DNA from: Spinacia oleracea
Taxonomy: Eukaryota; Streptophyta; Magnoliopsida; Caryophyllales; Amaranthaceae
Assembly: GCF_020520425.1 (NCBI RefSeq)
Contig: NC_079490.1
Coordinates: 57,390,517-57,454,516, forward strand
Reading direction: 5' to 3'
DNA length: 64,000 bases
In this document: positions 43,765 through 57,345 of the stretch, piece by piece
How the letters are laid out: every line of letters starts with the position of its first letter
Position numbering within the stretch: position 1 is the stretch's first letter
Notes under the pieces: model-generated
Seen by the model: only the letters and a program-made list of their open reading frames with translations
Database searches by the model: none
Told to the model about the DNA's origin: nothing
Program-made: the position numbers and the translations under genes

Positions 43765-44804
43765 TGAAGGAAATATGTCCTTCACCCAAGGTGAATAAAG
43801 TCTAATACCAAGGTTCATATTAATTGCGAACAATTAATTTAGTAAGATCAAGTGATCGGAACAGCTAGTTGGGGCAATGCTTCCGATTAGTGCATTCTAA
43901 TCTATATTAGGCTCACAACTTACTCTTGACTGAACCTATAAGGTCACACCAATGACATGTAACAGATCACCGGATTAAATGAATCGGAAATTCATTTAAT
44001 AGAATTTCGGGAATTAGTTTGGAAAAATGTATTATACGATACGACCTTGCATCAGAATCGTATATTGTATCGCGAATATTAGTAAGCTGGGCGAAAGGAA
44101 TAATCGTATCGTACGACGGTAATTTGTCGTGTACGATACGATAAATAATAGTCGTAAGGCGTTCGTCGCGAATACGAGCCGCAACGGAGCTGCCAGCACG
44201 TCGAGCCAAGCGCGCATGCGCGCAAGGCCCAACAAGCCAGCGAGCTCGCAACGCAGCAAGTAGGCCAGCCGGCCTGGCCACGGCAGTGCGCAGAAAGGCG
44301 CAGCAACACAGCAACGAGCAAAGCAAAGGCCCACGGCCCATGCTGCCCGGCTGCGCTGTGGGCTTCGGCCTGCCGTGTGTGTTGTGCGCATGGGCTGTGC
44401 GTGCGTGTGTGGTGTGTGGCCGGTCAAGGCCTTTGGTCTTGGCCGGTTACACTTAATATAACATTAGGTTATATTATTTTCCACACAACAAAATCAATTT
44501 TTCCAGTAACCTAAACCTAATTCTAAATTACGTTGTTCAGTTTTTCTCTCTACCCAAAAACTGTTCATTCCGAAAAGCAAACTCTCTTGTACGTTGTCTA
44601 AGCTACAATAATCAAGACGGATCTGAACGTACCGGTGAACCAAATAGAGGAACGATAATTGGAGTTCTTTTTTCGTGTTCGTTGATATTATACTCGGGAA
44701 AACACGCTTCAAATGTAAGTATGCTTAATCTGTGGTTTATACATGCTTCCTGGCTTTGGGGATGTTCCGCACATGTTATGTATGTTTAACTGTATTCCCC
44801 TACA
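43765..44804 (+). mobile_element. Copia-2b 5' LTR
   Basis: Starts TGAAGGAAATATGTCCTTCA and ends TATTCCCCTACA. It is inserted in the RNase H region of Tat-p. It is 1040 bp long against 997 bp for the Copia-2a LTR, and has a CGTATCGTACGA-type block (about 44030-44150) and a GC-rich patch (44160-44440). Confidence 0.92.
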
Positions 44805-44819
44805 GTGGTATCATGAGCC
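44805..44819 (+). other. Primer binding site of Copia-2b
   Basis: GTGGTATCATGAGCC directly after the LTR. This is the initiator tRNA-Met site with the same one-base insertion position as in Copia-1 (T instead of C), while Copia-2a has the canonical TGGTATCAGAGCC. Confidence 0.85.
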
Positions 44820-46916
44820 TTATGTATTCAAAGTATTCTTTAGCACGATTTATTGTTTTTGCTGTTGTCGAATTTTTTGAATTTTTATTGTATTTTTCCG
44901 AATTATTATGGAATATTGGATGAATCGTATAATATGTTCTGAATTCAAAAAATTTCGTATTTTCAACTTTTCTGACCCTAATCTGATTGAAAACGATTTT
45001 CTAAGATCAACTCAAGAGAACGGAATTGCTAAAACAGGCCTCGAAGTATGTGTGTTTGGGCGTTTTTGTTAATTTTCGTATTAAAATTAACAAATTCGAA
45101 AGTTTTTCAATTAATTGGTCAACCTAAACTACTCGGAACTGATTGAAATTTTGACACAATGATGTTTGGTATATTTTAAAATTGTGCTAAAACTTTCGGC
45201 CATTTTTGTTTAGTATAAACCTTAATTTTGCTTTCCCCAAATTCGTAAATTTTAGATCGCTAATTGATTTTTTAAATAATTTGGATCTAGAAATTTTGTT
45301 AATTGGGAAAGGGAATATAATTTCATGGAAAGTGGGAGATTTTAAAAATTATTGGATTAAAATTTTTATTAGATTCGTTAATTTTAATCAACACTTAAAC
45401 CAAATTCGTAAAAATCTGAAATTTAAATGTTTAGAACGATTTAAAGTTTTAGATTCGATTATTTAAAAGTTCAAATTTTTGGGTGAAATTGTTCGTTCTT
45501 AAAATTTGAATAAAGTTAGCTTAGATTTGATAAATTTAACAAAATCGGATTGTTGTAAAAATTAAATTAATTAAATCGTAAAGTCGTTATTTTTCGAAAA
45601 TAAAAATTGTTAATTTTGTGAAAAATAACTAAATGCAAATTTGTTCGTGATTTTTTTTTTTTAAATTAGTTGGTCCGTAGGCACGAACCAAAGGCACGAA
45701 CACGGGGGGTGTCTGTGCACGTGTGGCTCGTCGTAGCCATGCGGGCTACCTCACCACTGCCGAGCCACAACAACGCGGGCAGCAGCAAGCGTGTGGCGTG
45801 CCGCGCGCGCTGGGCGAGGAGAGCGAGCAAGGTAGGCATGCCTTGGCTTGCGAGCTGTGAGCAAGCAGGGGCAAGGCTGCCTTGCCTTGCGCGCAGCGTC
45901 GAGCACAACAACAACAACAATACCACATAGCTGCGCAAGGCTGCGGTTTGTGTGCGTGGGGCTTGCGGGGGCATGGGCGCAATGTTCGTGTGCCTAGTAG
46001 GCCACACATCACGAGCATTGCTGGGCTGGGCGCAAGCCTAGCCCGCATTGCACTTGGTCAATTTTTTTGTTTTCGTAGGGCTTGAAAATTTATGTTTGCA
46101 TTAAATTGGCTAACGGGATAATTAATAATTATTTTATTTAACTTGGAGCGGGCCGTGAGTTTAATTTAATATTTAAATATTTAATTATCCGGAATAATTA
46201 TTGGTTTGAGTGGGAGCCGCTGAATGAAATTAAAATAAAATAATTATTTTAATTATTTTCGTAGGTCACATTATTTTAATTAAATTAAATTTTAATTAGA
46301 ATAAATTCTAAGGATTAATAATTTGGAAATTGATTAATCTTTTAGGACGCGTTTATGTGAACGTGAATTTTAAATAATTCACGTAAATACATGCATAATT
46401 ATATGGGTCATTCGTTTTAGGATACGAATGGGTGAATACATAGAATATATATTTTATGTAATGCAGGTACTCCAAGTGACTAGTATGGCCAATCTAGGAT
46501 AGTTAAATACGGTATGCGAACCGTTTTATCTTTGAACGTAAAGTTTTAAATATGGTCTACATACCATTGAAATTTTGATGTAATTTTATTATTTCAAGTA
46601 TTTCTAGTTTAGAACTTTAAGTTAGCATTGAATGAAGATTCAAGACGATGCCAAGCTAACAAGATGGTGAAGAAGATTAGATGCTTCAAGACAAGAGTTT
46701 TGGGCCATACTAGTTCACCAATTTTATTTATGCTTTTATATATTGAATGAATGTATATTATGCATGAATGCGTTGTTTGTATGTTCGATTAGATTTAGTT
46801 CACTAAATAATCGAACCAACATAGAAACAACTAGGTCCAAAGTAATATTGAGTTCAAAAGTTTCCTTCCAAATCAAGCACTTACAAAAATCTAAGGATCT
46901 AACGTAGTAGGTTTAC
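44820..46916 (+). mobile_element. Copia-2b 5' leader, left part
   Basis: AT-rich leader, with a GC-rich island at about 45680-46060, that matches the inverted Copia-2a leader. It is interrupted at 46917 by Copia-1c; the final TTTAC (46912-46916) is the duplicated target. Confidence 0.85.
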
Positions 46917-48353
46917 TGTTAGGTTATGATTCATATGACATTACATAGATCATGCGGAAACAACCATTAACCCAGGACAACATATTATTTACACATAATC
47001 ATATAGCATAATTTAGATGCATACTCTTTGTTGCGTGCCTTCCCTAGCTGCGCCCGAACCGAACAAGAACAAGTCTTTAGGACTCCAAGTGTCGTCCCTC
47101 CGTAGATAGTCCACAGCACGTCCGGATCCGCCTTAAGATTGACCAACTAGAATCGCCCTTAAGGTACTATTATTTTCGGCACTTTATAGGCAAATGTGTG
47201 ACTGAATTTTTCTCTCAAAACTCACTTTGAATACTTTGAAACTCGTTATAAATTGTGAACCCAGGCCACATATTTATAGGGGTATGGAAAGGGAATTGGA
47301 ATCCTATTCAGATACAAATTAATTAAACCTAGAATTCTACAAGAACTCTAATTTAATTAATTTATCAATTAGAATTAGGAATTTAATCATTAACCGAACT
47401 CTGCATGTTTTAGGAAACGTGCACGAACACAAACACTTGCACACACACGCACGGCAGCCACGATGGGCTCCAATGCGTGCGCGCGAGAAGCAGCCCACGC
47501 AGCGCCCGCGCGCGCTGCGCGCTGCGCGTGCTTGCGCGCGCTGTGCGTGCTGTGCGTGCTGCGCGCGCTGTGCGCGCTGCGCAGCCTGCTGGGCCTGGCC
47601 TTGCGCTGGGCCTGGCGTGGCTTGTTTGTGCGGCGCGCTTGGCTTGCTGGGCGATGGCCTGGCTTCGTGCTGGGCCTCGTCCGGCAGGCCTCGTCCGATG
47701 CTTATTCGTACGATGCGCTTTCGATTAAATTTTCCGATTCCGGAATTCATTTCCGATACGAACAATATTTAATATTTCCGATTCCGGAATTAATTTCCGT
47801 TTCGAACAAATATTTAATATTTCCTTTTCCGGAATTATTTTCCGATTCCGGTAATATTTCCGATTCTGACAATATTTCCGTTTCCGGCAATATTTCCGAT
47901 TCTGGCAATATTTCCATTTCCGATAATATTTTCCGATACGTACCATGTTTCCGTTTCCGGCAACATCTACGACTTGGATAATATTTATATTTCCGATGCG
48001 ATCCATATTTCCGTTTCCGGCAATATCATCGTTTCCGGAGTATTCATTTCTTGCCTGTGACGATCTTAGCTCCCACTGAAACCAAGATCCGTCGGTTCCG
48101 AATATTCATAGATGGAGTATTTAATGCCATTAAATACTTGATCCGTTTACGTACTATTTGTGTGACCCTACGGGTTCAGTCAAGAGTAAGCTGTGGATTA
48201 ATATCATTAATTCCACTTGAACTGAAGCGGCCTCTAGCTAGGCATTCAGCTCACTTGATCTCACTGAATTATTAACTTGTTAATTAATACTGAACCGCAT
48301 TTATTAGACTTAACATAGAATGCATACTTGGACCAAGGGCATTATTTCCTTCA
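46917..48353 (-). mobile_element. Copia-1c 3' LTR
   Basis: 1437 bp, with ends TGTTAGGTT (left) and ATTTCCTTCA (right) in plus coordinates. It contains the Copia-1 repeat array (about 47745-48040), a GC-rich patch (47440-47700) and the inverted TATA box (47271-47278). Confidence 0.93.
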
Positions 48354-48381
48354 GTCTCCCACTTGTCCTTAGGGACAAGTG
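48354..48381 (-). promoter_or_regulatory. Polypurine tract with hairpin (Copia-1c)
   Basis: Same 9-bp inverted repeat CACTTGTCC/GGACAAGTG (48360-48368 and 48373-48381) and purine run as in Copia-1a and Copia-1b, next to the 3' LTR. Confidence 0.7.
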
Positions 48382-48513
48382 TGCATTTCCTAATTCCTTT
48401 GTCGCTCGATGCTTGCTCTTGAACATAAGGTAAGAGTTGTCATCCTTATTATGTCCAGAGGTGTTCCTCGGTTTCAGAGTTCAACTGATCAAATAAACAG
48501 ATAATCATAGCCT

Positions 48514-48738
48514 ATGATTCATCCGAGCACGGCCATGCATTTCACAGTTTCTAGCTCTCCGAGTGGCCTTGTACAACTTTTAAGCATCTCATCCCGATTT
48601 ATGGGAGGACAATCCCAATCTTGCGATCTTGAGATTAGACTTCGTTTGATAGGTGATTACCTGAGCGTTGCCTTTATAGCCTCCTTTTACGGTGCGACGG
48701 TTGGTCAACGTCAAAGCAACCAGTTCTCAAACAAGTAA
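48514..48738 (+). other. Antisense ORF in Copia-1c 3' UTR (74 codons)
   Basis: The frame begins MIHPSTAMHF and runs to QFSNK, nearly identical in length and sequence to those in Copia-1a and Copia-1b. It survives intact in an element whose sense genes are ruined. No similarity recognised. Confidence 0.3.
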
Positions 48739-49099
48739 TCTCAAATCACTCAGGTATTGAGGATTTAGTGTCTAATAATTTAATGAAATTTACTTATGAC
48801 AGACTTTCATCTCTTACAGTAAAGTTTCAGAGGTCTTGTCCGATACTAGTCTTCCCAAAGTAAGTATCTATGCAAATGATTATGACATTGCCATGTCCAC
48901 ATAGTTCAAGAAACAGAACTACTAGTCATCTTGCATTCTAGTCGTCTAACGTTTTCTATGCGTCCAATTTTATAGAAAACTCCGACTAGGGACCATTTTC
49001 AACTTTTGACATTCAAGTTCACTTGATAGACATTTCTTAGTCACAGGACTGGTCCTGACAGTCTATCTTGAATATATTGTCAAATTGAAGGGACTCATC

Positions 49100-52000
49100 A
49101 TTTAATACTAAACCAAGATTAAATGGAATATGAAAACACATTTCATATATGATAAATGTTCAACCCCAATGTTTTACAACCATGGGCCTCTAACCCATCT
49201 TTAAAACATTTCATGGAATTCAAAGCTATGTTTGATTTCCAGTGCTACAACGTGAGTGTTGCTTCTCACTTGTTGCATAGGTTTAGTTATCATGCTTTGC
49301 CAATCTTAATATCCTTTTCATCGAATGTTCTTCGAGATATGATGATAAGATCTTTTGAGTTTGTTTATTATGTGATCTAGTCTTTCTTACTTCGATAGTG
49401 GTTCTACGCATTTTGCAATGAAGAATCATCAAGTTAGCAGACATGTGATCCACCCAAGTTCAATGAAGAACTCATTAATATAAACAACTCTGTTTTATTG
49501 CTTCTTAGGCAATAAGTACTTTTACTTCAACTGTTTAGGTTGCTAGTGATGCTTTGTTTGGATTTGCTTATCCAAGCAGTTCACAGATATGTGGAAGACT
49601 TTCCAGCTATATCTTAGAACATATTTAATTTCCCACGCAACAACTCATGGTCTTCAATCCATGTTGCCATTTCAAAACGCGATGCTCTTTAGCTCGTCCT
49701 TGTCAATGGTTAACTCCAAAGGGTCTTGCTTGATCCTTTGCCAGTGTTTATGCGTGTAGCATCAATATTTAGCATATCTTTATTTCCTTGAATCAAGAAC
49801 TATTCCTATGTACCTTTTCAAGTACCATAAGTATTCTTGATCTCAATCTAGTTGATCTTTACTTAGATCAATAGAGATTGGTATATGTTCGTCATGCCTA
49901 AAGTCATACGATACGTTTTTGGCGATCCTCATATTATATCATACATGATAAATTCTTTTGCAGAATATTTCCCAATTGAATTCTATTCATGTAACTTTAG
50001 CTTATCTAGTTTCAGTAGATACTAAATTCAGCTAAATTCTTTGACATATAATATAGGTTAAGAATCTCATTTAGACTCTTTGATGTTTAACTTAGTAAAT
50101 GCTTATACATAGTTCAAACATCCTTTACTTAGATTTATTCACATGGGTCGAATATCTCCAATGGAGACTTTCGTGTTTGATTTAGTAAATGCCATTACTT
50201 AATCCAAAATAATATCATAAGATCTTTGTAAATAGATCTTAATACCCAGTATGTACTAAGTTTCGCCATGGTCCATTATTGATGAATAATTTCAAACCTA
50301 AGTCATTAGCATTTGAATGTTATTTCACAATAGAGAGATATGTGTGATACACATAGGACCAAATAAGTTTTATGTACTCCCACTAAACTTCTTATATATG
50401 TATAAGAATCATGTACATTTTATGAAACTAAAATACTTATTAGCTTCACTAAAATACATTTCCAATTCCCAATTGCTTGCTTAAATCTGTACTTAGATTT
50501 TATAAGCTAGCTTTCCTTTTCAAGCATTTATTTGGATCCACAAACTCTATGACATACCATGTACATATTGTATTCCATCATTTGATTGAGGAATACGTTT
50601 TGTCATCCAATTGCCATATGTACCAATATGCAATCATTGCTTGAATTATAGACTTAAGCATTACGATTTTGCATGAGGTTTCAACACAATCCATGCCATG
50701 AATTTGCTTGTAACCTTTAGCAACTAATGTAGCTTTGTGTGTGAACACAATTCCATGTTTGATGGTTTTTATCCTTAAAACAAACTTGCAACCAATAGGT
50801 GTGAAACTATTCTTGCAAATCAACAAAATTTCAATTTTGTCATCAAAACATTGAGTATGTTTTATGGCCTCTAACCATTTAAAACATTTGAGTCTATATA
50901 TGGCCTCTAACCATTTTAGGGAATCTGAGTTTCGTCATAGCTTTCTTACAAGTCACAAACTCATTAATCTACATGATAATAGTTTGACTGCAAGTTGTAG
51001 GTTTCTTCACTGATTAATAGAAGAATCTCATAGTTTCATTGACCTGATCTCTATGTTTCTTCACTATCTAATAGAAGAATCTCATAGTTTCAGTGACTTG
51101 AATTCTATGCCTACTTGGGTATAGAACATCAAACAATAGAATATCAATAGCCACTTGAAAGTCCTTTGAATATTCTGTTCTCCTTGAAGCACTTGTAAAG
51201 TCTTCTAAGAGATATCTATTCTTTAAAGCCACTTCTAAAGTCCTTAAAGAATAAGTTCGGATTTTCTGAAGCACTTCGAAAAGCCTCCGGAATGTCCGTT
51301 TATGTTTGTTGTTCGCCTCGAAAGTTTTCGAGGTCTATTTTCTCCCACTTGTCATTTTGGAAACGAATCTCCAAAAGGACATTATTTCGAGCAAACAAAC
51401 ATTATGTTCTCAAAAATTCGTGGTAGAAACAATACCCTTGTGTTTCATTTGAATAAATCACAATGAAACATATATCTATACTTGGGCCTTAGTTTGTTGA
51501 ATAACAAACAGTAAGCTCCCACTGAGTTTAGGAAGTATTTAGATATATTATGAAAAGATATTCTGAAATTACTTTTCAATAGCTTTGACGAATTTGGTTT
51601 AGTTTGGTGGTAGTTGAGCATTTTGTTTTAGAAATTATAGGAAAAGTCTTTATGATTCATCATTGATCGAATCAAGTACTAATTGACTTCGATCATTCCA
51701 ACGTAGATATGCCATATCTTATGGACCTAGATTGTGAAATTATAACACACAATCATTGATGATCATATTTGGTCTCAAGTAATCATCAACATGATCTAAC
51801 CTAGATCTTTATGATTTCTTGCCAAGTGGATTTTATACTTCTGAATCTTTGAACTAGCCAAACAGATTCAAACTTATATCAAATTGAGTAAATAAACCTA
51901 TATTCACTCAAATCTGTGTGAAATAATAAAGTCATAAAATCTTTCTTTAGCTTTGAACTCTATTGTCTAGGCGTTCTAACAATAGTTCATATCTTTTGTT

Positions 52001-53200
52001 ACTTTCAACAAGTAAGACTAGCTGTCTTAAAATGATCTAGAAATCAATCAACTTTCAAAAGTCCATCAAAATAGAGCTTATGAATGTTAACTTGTTGATA
52101 TGGTCTAAGCAACAATGCCAAAGATTAGTGGAACTCAAATCAAAGGATTGATTTGAACCTAGTAAAGTTCTTTAAAGAGTTGTTTGTTTTAATCAAGCAT
52201 ATTGACTCAACCTGTAATTGACCATTTCATTCAAATAAACAAACAAACATTGTTTTTGTTTTTCTTGAATGTGAGTCTTTCTGTGTTTGAAAACAGAAAT
52301 TTAGGTATGTTGATTATGGAACAAAATAGCCATTAAGTTCCAGCCTTTGAAAGGACTTAAAACAAACTTAGATGACCCTACAATTAATGTAGCATTGCCA
52401 TGCTTCATTTCCCACTTGTAGGTCATTAGTGTATCCTAGCTTCCATTGTTTGAGTTATTACCGAAGTAAGAACCTCAAGCGGTATATGATACCAAGGAAG
52501 TTTGATTGCTAGGTCACTTCTCTTTAAACATAAACTTATAGGTAGAAACGGAATCGTAAATTCCTTTCATTTGTTCCTCGTTTTCCTATTTCTTGTACCT
52601 TTTCTTATAGGCTTAAGAATTAAATTCTTTAGTGTTGACTTTTATACTTTGTTAGACATGTCCAATGTCACCAACAAGGTTCTTTACCATTTTAATTTAT
52701 GTTGAATATTTTGTTTCAACTAGATGATCTTACCAGAAGCTTCTAAAGTTCTCTAAGCATCGATCTATTCGAATGTCTAGGGACTAGACTCATTCGAGAA
52801 TTAAATGGACAAAGATATTAGGTTGTTAACCATTGGTAAAGCTGAGCGTATTAAACTCAATGCTTCATGATTTCAAAACTACAGTGTATTTTGAATTCAC
52901 AAGCACCAATTGGTTTGCCATTCGATTTTGATATTCGAAAACAACCATAAAAGTCGATATAAGAAACGTACATTTTAAATTGCTCACTTTCTCTCTTTTC
53001 CGTGAATCGTTCTTGGATTCACTACCAATCGAGAAAATTTACTGTTACCTTTCTAAAAGGATTTACTGCAGTGCAAGATATTTAATTATAAACAATAATT
53101 AAAACATACATTGAAGCATGCAAAGTCTAAACATTTATCATGAATAATAACTTGAAAATAAAAGCAATCATGCAATTTAAACAAGTCATTAGCATTTTAT
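49100..53200 (-). pseudogene. Copia-1c decayed gag-pol region
   Basis: Colinear with the decayed region of Copia-1a (for example TGATCTTACCAGAAGCTTC near 10328 and 52724). The RT relic (50578-50826) and the post-integrase relic (about 51310-51360) are the recognisable parts. The size, about 4.1 kb, equals the gag-pol of Copia-1b. No frame encodes a domain of useful length. Confidence 0.78.
50578..50826 (-). pseudogene. Reverse transcriptase relic in Copia-1c
   Basis: Reads FVLRIKTIKHG...LVAKGYKQIHG...MLKSI...WQLDDKT. It shares with Copia-1a the odd CVETSCKIV and DDKT segments, where Copia-1b has YDETFSPVA and DVKT. There is no YVDD motif. Confidence 0.8.
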
Positions 53201-55897
53201 TCGAATTATGTGTTCCGGCAGGTGTGAATAAAATGATTCCAAGATCCTAAAATCATTGAAGAACTAAGCACAGTTTGTCGACTTAATCCTAAAACATCTT
53301 AGGTAAGCAAAAGCCTTTTGCTAATAGTCTAGAAACTATTCTTGGTTGATAGGTACGTCTAAGAACTTATTAGGTAAACCTATCGATTTTGCCACGACAT
53401 AAAAGGACTCCTTACTTATATCGTTGAGTTTCACCAAAACTAACATGTACTCACAATTATTTGTGTACCTTGCCCCTTTAGGACCAACAAGTAACACCTC
53501 GCTGAGCGAAAACTATTACTAGATTGATGTAAAGGATATCCAAGCAAGTGTATATTTTGGCATGGCACCTTTTAACTCAATTTTTAAGTTTGGAACTTAA
53601 GGCTCTTACTATGTTGGTTAGATTTTAAGTGAACTAAAATCCTTAATCATGCAACATAATCAAGCTTTTGATCTCATGCATTTTAAGACATATTTAAAAG
53701 CAATAAATAACTTATAACATGCATAAGATATTTGTGATCTAGTATGGCCCGACTTCATCTTGAAGCTTTAACTTCAAAGTCCGTCTTGAAAATCTCCGTG
53801 GGAGGCACCATTTTCTTCAAATAGGATAAGCTATAACTAATTACAACTATTTGATGGTACGCAGACCATATTTGAATTGAAAAACAACTTTGGTACTTTA
53901 GACCAATTACATTCAAATTAATGGTACGCAGACCATATTTTCTATCCTATTTGGGCCATACTAGTCACTTCATAACCTGCAAAACAGTACATATACAATA
54001 TATACCATTCACCCATTCATTATCATGAATGGCCCACATAGCTGGTTAGTAAAACACATTATGCATCACGTAAACATTTGCAGCAATTAATCAAGGGCAC
54101 CAATAATCTACCAATTATTCAGTCCTTATTAATTCTAATCAAGTTGTTTTAACCTTAAGGATTTGTAGACCTAATCAAGAGTTTATGACTAAAAAGCGCT
54201 CCCACTTAAACCAATAAATTTATATGCTTTACTAATTTTAAACATAAAAATGTATTTCTAGTCCAACCGGAAACATACAAATTTAATTAAAATTTAAAGC
54301 TCATATCAATTTATAATTGAATCCAAAAAATTTAATTTAATTTCAGTCGTATTTAAATTAATTCATGATTTTAATTTTAGTAAAATAATTAGAATAAATA
54401 AAATTTATTATAATTATAATATTCAAAATTAAAATCCAAGAAAATAATTTAAATTATTAATTTTAAAATTAATTAAAATTACGTGAACTGAAATTTTCAA
54501 ATTAAACATTCAAAACGATCTAATCGTAACGCAAACACCCTACGCATTGCACGCCCATGGGCCGCACGCACACAGCCATTGCTGGCCATGTGCGCGCAGC
54601 CCATGCGCTCGTCGCATAGCTGCTGCATCCCCATCGCAAGCCTCCGCACGCATTGGTGCTCGCTGCGCGCGCCAGCGCTCATCGCACGCGAGCTATCGCT
54701 CGCAGTGCGCGCGCGACATCGCTCGCTGGGCGCGCGACATCGCTCGCTGGGCGCGCGACATCGCTCGCTGGGCGCGCGAGCCATCGCTCGCTGGGCGCGC
54801 GACATCGCTCGCTGGGCGGGCGACATCGCTCGCTGTGCGCGCGAGTAATGCTGGGCGCAGCGCTCGTGGCACGCGAGCTTGCGCTCGCTGCGCGCGAGGC
54901 TGCGCGCTCTTGTGCGAGGCAGCGCGCGTTGTGGCGCAGCTCGCTTGCTGCCCACACGCGACTGCCTTGGCTCGCCCTTCGCCCATGCCCATTCGTTCAT
55001 TGCTCGTGGCACACGACACAAGGCAGGGCTGCTGCCTTGTGCTCGTGCACTACGCCCTTGCTCATTGCATTCGTGCCGCACGGGCGACGAGCTCCCTTGC
55101 TCGTCGTCGCATGCCCGCATTATACAACACCCCTTAAGGGTAACACGAAGCGTCCATTGCTTCGTGCGTGCAAGTTTTATGAACGAATCGCATAAAATTT
55201 AAAATTTATATTTAAAATTAATGACAAATTAATAAATAATATTAATTTCATAATTTTAGGGCGAAAAATCGAAAATTTATTATCCAATTGATTTTCGATT
55301 GTTATGGATTCAAGTCTAGGTCATAAAAATTTAAAATTTATCATAAATTTACAATTTTTATAGTGGTTTTTAATCATAGGTTTCTAATTAAATTATAATT
55401 AATTATGAAAATCAAATTAATTCTAAATTATTCTAATTTTCAACAAATTAATCATAATTACAAATTAGATTGCATAATTAACAAGACTAGGCATTCAAAC
55501 TTGTTAAACATATGCAGTAGGTCAATCAAAAATTCAAGATTTATCAACAAGAATCGCAAATATTTAACTTAACATCTTAAATTTACGAAATTTTGCATTC
55601 GAAAAACTAAAACCTTCGAAAAGTCATAGTTAGGCTTCGAATTTGAGAATTCTGGGTTCGGCAGAAAAAAATTATTTTTGTCAAAATTTTAGAATGCCTT
55701 TTACATGCGGAATTGACACAAAAATCACTCAATTCGGATGAGTAACGAAGAAACTGCCGAAAAACTGCGTACGTATAATTAAATAAACGCAATTTGCAAT
55801 TAATTAACAATTACGAAAATTAATCACCCCTTTTAATTCTTGCAAATTTGTAATATTTAACCATGTTCATGCAATTTAGATTATGAAAATAATAAGG
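53201..55897 (-). other. Copia-1c 5' leader with GC-rich island
   Basis: Inverse of the Copia-1b leader, well conserved at both ends. The GC-rich island (about 54500-55147) carries a six-copy 21-bp tandem array. Confidence 0.8.
54707..54845. repeat. Six-copy 21-bp array (GCGCGACATCGCTCGCTGG)
   Basis: CATCGCTCGCTG recurs at 54718, 54739, 54760, 54782, 54803 and 54824, a 21-bp period with one 22-bp step. The period keeps a reading frame, so long Arg/Ala/Ser-type frames appear on both strands. The array is absent in Copia-1a. Confidence 0.9.
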
Positions 55898-55912
55898 GGC
55901 TCGTGATACCAC
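55898..55912 (-). other. Primer binding site of Copia-1c
   Basis: The minus strand reads GTGGTATCACGAGCC, identical to those of Copia-1a and Copia-1b. Confidence 0.88.
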
Positions 55913-57340
55913 TGTTAGGTTATGATTCATATGACATTACATAGATCATGCGGAAACAACCATTAACCCAGGACAACATATTATTTACACATAATCATAT
56001 AGCATAATTTAGATGCATACTCTTTGTTGCGTGCCTTCCCTAGCTGCGCCCGAACCGAACAAGAACAAGTCTTTAGGACTCCAAGTGTCGTCCCTCCGTA
56101 GATAGTCCACAGCACGTCCGGATCCGCCTTAAGATTGACCAACTAGAATCGCCCTTAAGGTACTATTATTTTCGGCACTTTATAGGCAAATGTGTGACTG
56201 AATTTTTCTCTCAAAACTCACTTTGAATACTTTGAAACTCGTTATAAATTGTGAACCCAGGCCACATATTTATAGGGGTATGGAAAGGGAATTGGAATCC
56301 TATTCAGATACAAATTAATTAAACCTAGAATTCTACAAGAACTCTAATTTAATTAATTTATCAATTAGAATTAGGAATTTAATCATTAACCGAACTCTGC
56401 ATGTTTTAGGAAACGTGCACGAACACAAACACTTGCACACACACGCACGGCAGCCACGATGGGCTCCAATGCGTGCGCGCGAGCAGCAGCCCACGCAGCG
56501 CCCGCGCGCGCTGCGCGCTGCGCGTGCTTGCGCGCGCTGTGCGTGCTGCGCGCGCTGTGCGCGCTGCGCAGCCTGCTGGGCCTGGCCTTGCGCTGGGCCT
56601 GGCGTGGCTTGTTTGTGCGGCGCGCTTGGCTTGCTGGGCGATGGCCTGGCTTCGTGCTGGGCCTCGTCCGGCAGGCCTCGTCCGATGCTTATTCGTACGA
56701 TGCGCTTCCGATTAAATTTTCCGATTCCGGAATTCATTTCCGATACGAACAATATTTAATATTTCCGATTCCGGAATTAATTTCCGTTTCGAACAAATAT
56801 TTAATATTTCCGTTTCCGGAATTATTTTCCGATTCCGGTAATATTTCCGATTCTGACAATATTTCCGTTTCCGGCAATATTTCCGATTCTGGCAATATTT
56901 CCATTTCCGATAATATTTTCCGATACGTACCATGTTTCCGTTTCCGGCAACATCTACGACTTGGATAATATTTATATTTCCGATGCGATCCATATTTCCG
57001 TTTCCGGCAATATCATCGTTTCCGGAGTATTCATTTCTTGCCTGTGACGATCTTAGCTCCCACTGAAACCAAGATCCGTCGGTTCCGAATATTCATAGAT
57101 GGAGTATTTAATGCCATTAAATACTTGATCCGTTTACGTACTATTTGTGTGACCCTACGGGTTCAGTCAAGAGTAAGCTGTGGATTAATATCATTAATTC
57201 CACTTGAACTGAAGCGGCCTCTAGCTAGGCATTCAGCTCACTTGATCTCACTGAATTATTAACTTGTTAATTAATACTGAACCGCATTTATTAGACTTAA
57301 CATAGAATGCATACTTGGACCAAGGGCATTATTTCCTTCA
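55913..57340 (-). mobile_element. Copia-1c 5' LTR
   Basis: 1428 bp, almost identical to the left LTR; the 9-bp difference is one GTGCGTGCT-type unit in the GC-rich patch. TATA box inverted at 56267-56274. It ends at the TTTAC duplication. Confidence 0.93.
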
Positions 57341-57345
57341 TTTAC

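Larger units (their letters stand above)
46917..57340 (-). mobile_element. Copia-1c: young, defective Copia element (10,424 bp)
   Basis: Complete minus-strand element with a 3' LTR at the left (46917-48353), a 5' LTR at the right (55913-57340), a primer site, and a perfect TTTAC duplication (46912-46916 and 57341-57345). By eye the two LTRs differ by only about three substitutions plus a 9-bp length change. The internal region nevertheless contains no usable gag-pol, only relics shared with Copia-1a. It must have been reverse-transcribed and integrated with proteins supplied by another element. Confidence 0.93.

Noticed and set aside
49156..49380. ORF of 74 codons also found at 6756-6944 in Copia-1a
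   Set aside because: Present only in the two defective copies, with a changed length and no counterpart in Copia-1b. Shared ancestry explains it without coding.
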